DNA from: Flabesymbios commensalis
Lineage: Eukaryota; Annelida; Polychaeta; Terebellida; Flabelligeridae
Direction of reading: 5' to 3'
DNA length: 64,000 nt
Assembly (NCBI GenBank): GCA_964017125.1
Contig: OZ024916.1
Location: 1,278,107-1,342,106 of the forward strand
In this document: piece by piece, positions 58,727 to 64,000 of the stretch
Numbering within the stretch: the first letter of the stretch is position 1
How the letters are laid out: every line of letters begins with the position of its first letter
Notes under the pieces: model-generated
Told to the model about the DNA's origin: nothing
The model's database searches: none
What the model saw: only the letters and a program-made list of their open reading frames with translations
Made by a program: the position numbers and the translations under genes

Positions 58727-59934
58727 CTATCCGACGGTTATCCCGAGTGATTATATGGCTACCTATAGGTTGCATTTGATTAATTAATACAAGGGAGTAT
58801 TAGAACATTGAGTTGTTATAGTGTTTAATTAATTTTAATAGCTTTTCTGATCAACATAATTATTGATTATATTATATTATACAATCGATTTATATTTTCC
58901 TCTTTTAACTTGCAGGATTCGTATTCCGCCATGCTTTAAAAATACGTAAATTGTAGGCCCACATGTATGCATGCATCAATCGATATTATAGTCTGTCTCA
59001 ATATTAACCAGTAGCGCATCATTTTCGCTGATTTCTCAGTCATTTCTCAGCCGATTTTCATAAAATTTCACAATCACTATTTTCTAGCAATCCCGTAACA
59101 AGCCTCAAACTTTCGCGAGTATTTCAAAGGTTAGACCATTTGACACGTAATGTAATTCTGAGATAAAAACTAAATCAATTTAATCAATTTGGGCCTAATG
59201 GGTTCAAAGAAGGACGTCATAATTAACAATTTACTACATGTTAAAGAGACTAACTTTAGGCTATTTAATATTTTTCTATAAAAAAAATCGGGTGAGAATT
59301 GACTGAGAAATCAGTCAAAACCATGCGCTACAAAAACGTCTTTTTAATGTGAGACGGACTGTTATATATAACGTTAGACTATATATCCTATACTATGACT
59401 ATATAGTATAGCTAGGGCTATGCTATGATCCAACATTTTCACGGATGTTTCCGAGAGGGCGGAAGGCTAGATATCGGCCTGTGGTTGTGCAAATGTTGAT
59501 GTCACCGCTAGCCTAGGCCCAGGGCGCTAGTCTACAGTAGATCAACATACAGTCACAGGTGACAGGGAGTCAGTCAGTGCGGCCGCGGGTCTAATCGTCT
59601 AAGCATTAATATATCTAATACACATAGCATACCGTCCATTGGCATTGCCATACTAGATATTTGACCTTAACTAACATAGTCGACTTCTAGTAGAAGTTAC
59701 TTTTAATTAATTTAACGTCAACACGTCAAAGCAAGTATGACTATGAGTATGAAAACAGAAGGGGCTCTTGACATTGGTGACGGTCTTGTTCAGACAAGAG
59801 CTGCACTTAGAATGGGCCGTTTGCTCTGTGGCCAAGGCTTTATACGTCTATGCTTTGAATAGCATTTGCTCGCGTGAAGCGATTGTGACGACATAAGTTA
59901 ATTTAATTACACCAATATATTTAATTTGGTTATC
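58727..59934. other. Upstream flank of the uncharacterised gene, no exon seen
   Basis: Further 5' exons on the minus strand would lie here or beyond the window. I saw no coding pattern. A moderately GC-rich patch at 59440-59600 has no recognisable promoter element. TTAATTAATT-type words are common. Confidence 0.4.
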
Positions 59935-62622
59935 GTCAGTGGTGTTACCTGTAATGAACATTACTGGTGCCAGCACTGGGACTAGACCTTGTCACCAGTA
60001 GTTGCTGTTACTGGTGCCAGCACTGGGACCAGACTTTGACACTTTGTCACCAGTAATGGCCATTACTGGTGCCAGCACTAGGAATAGACCTTGTCACCAG
60101 TAGTTGCTATTACTGGTGCAAGAACTGGGACCAGACCTTGTCACCAGTAGTGGCCATTAACCTTTTGAGTGCCAGGCCTATTGTGCTACCCTGTGCCACG
60201 CAACATAAGGCCAATACTGGGAGTTTTAGGGCAACCATCTTCCATGTGAAATATCTTTGCCCACAGGTAATGGGCCCACACCTGGTTACAAACTGACTTG
60301 GGCTGGGGTGAGACTTTACAGGGGTACAACCCCAAGGTCAGGTCAAGGTCATATCAAGGTCATTTGAAGGTCAAACGAGCTAAAATATTGAATAAAAAAC
60401 TTTTTTTTCAGTTTTTTTGTAGCAAGAAAGTGTTCCACAGAGCTGCAGTTGACATATTGTGACTGGGAAGCCTTCCAACACGCATCATAGGGGGTACAGT
60501 GACTATTATGTAGCTTGGAGGGGTAATACCCCACTCTTATATCACCCGTCCCCTTTTATATCAGACCGTCTACCAACACTAAAATCAGTGCAAAATAATG
60601 GTCAATTGGAGAATTGTGGAACATGGGCTTGAAGTTACAAAGCACATGAGGCACCCACAACTCGGTACTAAAGGTGGCATGGGTTGGGGTTGCCCTTTAC
60701 TGGGGTTCTGCTCCAGGGTCAGGTCAAGGTCATATAAAGGTCAGGTTAAGGTCAAATCGGATAAAATATTGAATAACAACATTTTTTACAGTGTCCATAT
60801 GTTTTTGTTGCAGGGAGGTGTTCCACTAGACTACAGTTTACATAATGTGGCTGGCTCTCTTATATCACCCCCTGTACTAGCGCTAACATCAGGGCAAAAT
60901 GAGGTCAATAGGAGTCTTGAAGAACATGGGCTTCACGTCACAGAGGACCTGAGACACCCACACCTGGATATTAAAGGTGACATGGGTTGGGGTTGCCCTT
61001 TACTGGGGTTCTACTCCAGGATCAGGATAAGATCATATTAAGGTCAGTTCAAGGGCAAAACTGATACATTATTGAATAAAAACACTTTTCAGTTTCTATG
61101 TATTTTCTGGTTATTTGTGGCCATATTGTTTTGGACCTTCATATTACATTGAAACGTAAAAATAACCATTCCAATGAATTCAGTGTATTCAAATTAGTCA
61201 AAAATGAGGTATTACACAAGATTCTAGGGCTATCGTGTGAAAAGTTTAAAATTCAGGATGGCCGCGACGGCAACCATATTGGTTTTAACCTCTAGATGAC
61301 CTGGAATCGTAAAAATATCAATACCAATGGAATCAGTGAACTCAAATTAGTCAAAAATGAGGTATTACATAATATTCTAGGGATATTCTGTCAATGTTAA
61401 AAATTCAAGATGGTCGCCGGAAGCCATTTTGAATTTATGCAAATAAGCATATCAAGGAGAAAAAGTGTGTCACGTGATCGCTGTGTGATCATGTGATCAA
61501 TGCAGTGATCATGTGACGCTGAACACGGAATCCCCGGGAATTCCCCACCCTCTACTCTGTGGCAGACACAAATGAATTAGGGGACCTACTCGTGCCAGGG
61601 GGGCTATTGGTAAATACCTGACAAATGACGACTTAAGTCGTCATCGCGGCACTGGGGAGGGACAAAAGTATCGTCATAGTGGCAATCAAGAGGTTAATGG
61701 GGCCAGCACTGAGACCACGCCTTGTCACCAGTAGTGGTCATTACTGGTGCCAGCACTGGGACCAGGCCTTGTCACCAGTAGTGGACATTACTGGTGCCAG
61801 CACTGGGACCAGGCCTCGTCACCGGTAATGAACATTACTGGTGCCAGCACTGGGACCAGACCTTGTCACCAGTAGTAGACATTACTGGTGCCAGCACTGG
61901 GACCAGACCTTGTCACCAGTAATGAACATTACTGGTACAAGAACTGGGACCAGACCTTGTCGCCGGTAGTGGCTATTACTGGTGCCAGCACTAGGAACAG
62001 ACCTTGTCACCAGTAGTGGTCATTACTGGTGCCAGGCCTGGGACCAGACCTTGTCACAAGTAGTTTCAATTACTGGTGCCAGCACTGGGACCAGACTTTG
62101 TCACCAGTAGTGGTCATTACTGGTGCCAGCTCTGAGACCAGGCCTTGTCACCAGTAGTTGCTATTACTGGTGCCAGCACTGGGACCAGGCCTTGTCACCA
62201 GTAGTGGACATTACTGGTGCCAGCACTGGGACCAGGCCTCGTCACCGGTAATGAACATTACTGGTGCCAGCACTGGGACCAGACCTTGTCACCAGTAGTA
62301 GACATTACTGGTGCCAGCACTGGGACCAAACCTTGTCACTGGTAATAAACATTACTGGTGCCAGCACTGGGACCAGACCTTGTCACCGGTAATGAACATT
62401 ACTGGTGCCAGCACTGGGACCAGACCTTGTCACCAGTAGTTGCTATTACTGGTGCAAGCACTGGGACCAAACCTTGTCACTGGTAATAAACATTACTGGT
62501 GCCAGCACTGGGACCAGACCTTGTCACCGGTAATGAACATTACTGGTGCCAGCACTGGGACCAGACCTTGTCACCAGTAGTTGCTATTACTGGTGCCAGC
62601 ACTGGGACCAAAACTTGTCACC
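59935..62622 (+). repeat. 47-bp minisatellite, about 24 copies in two blocks
   Basis: The unit is 47 bases (CCAGACCTTGTCACCAGTAG, then TNNCCATTACTGGTGCCAGC, then ACTGGGA). Exact spacing of 47 was checked between 62221 and 62268. The blocks are 59935-60160 (about five units) and 61694-62622 (about twenty). Many units read ACCAGTAATG AA CATTACTGGT, a perfect 10-base inverted repeat, so each unit can form a hairpin. The gap is a TTAA-flanked insertion. Confidence 0.92.
60161..61693. mobile_element. 1.5-kb TTAA-flanked non-autonomous element with internal ~305-bp repeats
   Basis: TTAA at 60157-60160 and 61694-61697 brackets CCTTTTGAGTGCCAGG and its near-mirror TGGCAATCAAGAGG (terminal repeats of 14 bases with two mismatches). 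Inside, a module with GAACATGGGCTT, GGTTGGGGTTGCCCTTTACT and GGTCAAGGTCATAT recurs about 305 bases apart (60620 and 60925), with a weaker first unit near 60240. It has split the 47-bp minisatellite. It has no transposase; the ends fit piggyBac-type TTAA transposition. Confidence 0.78.
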
Positions 62623-63219
62623 AGTGGCGGATCGAGGCATTTGTGTCTAGAATAGGCCTACATATGAGACATATGAAGAAGAAGATATATATGAGCTCAC
62701 CTCAGGGTAGCCTACATGACCACAGCGCGACTGTGACCTGGGCGCTAATTCACCTATGGCAATGTTTTCGGGATGGTGGGTTGAACTTAAAACCTTTCTC
62801 GCCAGAGGGTCAAGGTATCCACCACAAAATTTCAAAATATGCAACATTCTTTGACAAATTCTGGGCTATGTTAGCCCATCAAGTCAACCCAACTTTTTTT
62901 GTACATGGAGGGACATGGAGCAATAGTTAGAGCGGATGTCGCTGCCTGCCGTGCGGTTTTGAACCCCCCTTTGGTGCATGATTTTCAGAGAAAAGTCATG
63001 TTTCTCCCCTCCCAATCTTGGGACAATGTTTCAATGTTGTTGTCTTTGGTGAGAATATTTCAGACAAATTTACTGAAAAGTGATTTCCGCTATATAGGCC
63101 TATAGGCTACAGCTTGATAGTGTGATAATTCTAAAATATTTGGGCCTACATATATATATATATATATTTTTTTTTGGGGGGGGGAGCTGAAACGACGCCC
63201 CCTTCTGGATCCGACACTG
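62623..63219. mobile_element. hAT-like CAGTGGCGGATC...GATCCGACACTG element
   Basis: The left end is CAGTGGCGGATCGAGG and the right end is CCTTCTGGATCCGACACTG. Flanks (GTCAC and CATTG) do not match, so no target duplication is visible. It carries an AT microsatellite and a T9/G10 tract near 63150-63184. It is non-coding as far as I can see. Confidence 0.6.
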
Positions 63220-63327
63220 CATTGCGGCGTACCAAATTCTGTAGACTTTGACGAAGCTGCGCATGTGGGTGGGCCCATAGTGTGTACTCAAGGCGGCCAG
63301 CGTCGTAGACGATGGCCCAACTTTTAA

Positions 63328-63569
63328 CCTTTTAGCCACCAAATTATTCAATTTGAATTTTCACCCACTTGAAGTTGTGTCTCGCTGACGTGATCCACAA
63401 CTTCAAATGAGTAAAAATTATTCAGATTTGACAAAATGGCGGACAAAAAAATTGCAAATTTTGCTGATTAATGTCATTTTATTCAACAGGTTTACCAGCT
63501 GATAGGCCTATGTAATGTTCTTATATAAAATGTAAAAAACGAATATGGACGGTACCAGCGGTTAAAGGG
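63328..63569. mobile_element. TTAA-flanked MITE, family B, best-preserved copy
   Basis: TTAA at 63324-63327 and 63570-63573 brackets CCTTTTAGCCACC ... CCAGCGGTTAAAGGG, 242 bases. The hairpin stem (CACTTGAAGTTGTG / CACAACTTCAAATG) lies at 63368-63410 near the left end. It also shares TTTGACAAAATGGCGG-like and CGAATATGGACGG words with 21597-21834 (there on the opposite strand). Confidence 0.8.
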
Positions 63570-63576
63570 TTAAGAG

Positions 63577-63760
63577 ACATTCGGTCAACGCCTCGTGTTT
63601 GCTGGGATGACCGACACCTGGAACCAAACAAACAAACAAACAAACAAACAAACACAAGACTTTGACACGATGCTGGTGTAATGCTGGGCTAATGTCGCAG
63701 ACGCTGGGCCTGCAGTAAATCAACATTGGGTCGATGTTATCTCTGTTTGCCGGATATGTT
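63577..63760. repeat. CCCAGCA-family pieces and a (CAAA)n microsatellite
   Basis: GTGTTTGCTGGG at 63596-63607 is followed by AT, as in other family members. Seven CAAA units lie at about 63625-63652. A second palindromic piece with GTCGCAGACGCTGGGCC follows to 63760. Confidence 0.65.
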
Positions 63761-64000
63761 ATTTGCCTTCAAATTACAAACCTAAAATTAATCGAAACCG
63801 TATAACGTCCCAATTATTGTCAACAAACTGATGGTGCTGAGTGTTGTTAAATGCAGGGTTAAACGGGCCAGTATCGTATTAGTGATCAATTATGAAACCT
63901 AACAGCTTGCCAATAATAATAATCATAACTATAAAGGTCGTACACCCAATATCGCGAACCACGTTTGTCTGCCATTTAAAACATATTTACTGGCTGAAAT
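63761..64000. other. Window edge, no gene seen
   Basis: AT-rich unique-looking sequence with no recognisable coding or repeat structure. Confidence 0.4.

Noticed and set aside
60598-61041. 147-codon plus-strand ORF
   Set aside because: Made of the internal ~305-bp repeats of the TTAA element; the protein is repetitive without a known domain.
62499-62930. 143-codon plus-strand ORF
   Set aside because: Runs through minisatellite units into a hAT-like element, so it is an accident of 47-bp units lacking stops.

Overview
The window is AT-rich, intron-rich animal DNA packed with short transposons. The gene structure (phase-consistent introns with GT/AG ends, exons of 80 to 1050 bases) and gene content (SLC16-type transporter, extended SDR reductase) indicate a metazoan. 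The palindrome TAGGCCTA and foldback elements ending in CCCAGCAAACAC, both abundant here, suggest a marine invertebrate, plausibly a non-vertebrate deuterostome. That placement is a guess; no marker in the window fixes the species.

Layout: 1-9669 is one Gypsy/Ty3-type LTR retrotransposon on the minus strand, with two 1.9-kb LTRs. 10792-18855 (+) holds the last four coding exons of a monocarboxylate-transporter-like (SLC16/MFS) gene, whose first exon(s) must lie to the left. Its introns hold a 16-bp minisatellite, an array of copies of its own 3' splice site, foldback MITEs and a LINE fragment inserted into a 30-bp minisatellite. 19.2-25.9 kb is intergenic, with at least eight non-autonomous DNA transposons. 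25938-37456 (+) holds six exons of an NAD(P)-dependent epimerase/dihydroflavonol-reductase-like gene; one exon is one base short and the segment between exons 3 and 4 lacks about 60 expected residues. 37.5-50.9 kb is gene-free and contains a 63-bp tandem array, a 2.3-kb cluster of the 12-mer GATGTGCCTAAC, a 5-bp-TSD transposon carrying a nested LINE fragment, a SINE and several MITEs. 50924-58726 (-) holds four phase-matched exons of an uncharacterised protein with one in-frame TAA. A separate TATA-box-plus-first-exon candidate (SGNH/GDSL-like start) lies inside its large intron at 54424-54588 (-). 59.9-62.6 kb is a 47-bp minisatellite split by a TTAA-flanked 1.5-kb element. The last 1.4 kb holds more transposon pieces.

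The genes do not form a pathway or operon. The main themes are gene decay (single lesions in two genes), a transposon landscape dominated by TTAA-target (piggyBac/Kolobok-like) MITEs and 5-bp-TSD CAG...CTG elements, and several clusters of dispersed short motifs that may be transposase-binding sites. All comparisons were made by eye; no alignments or searches were run.
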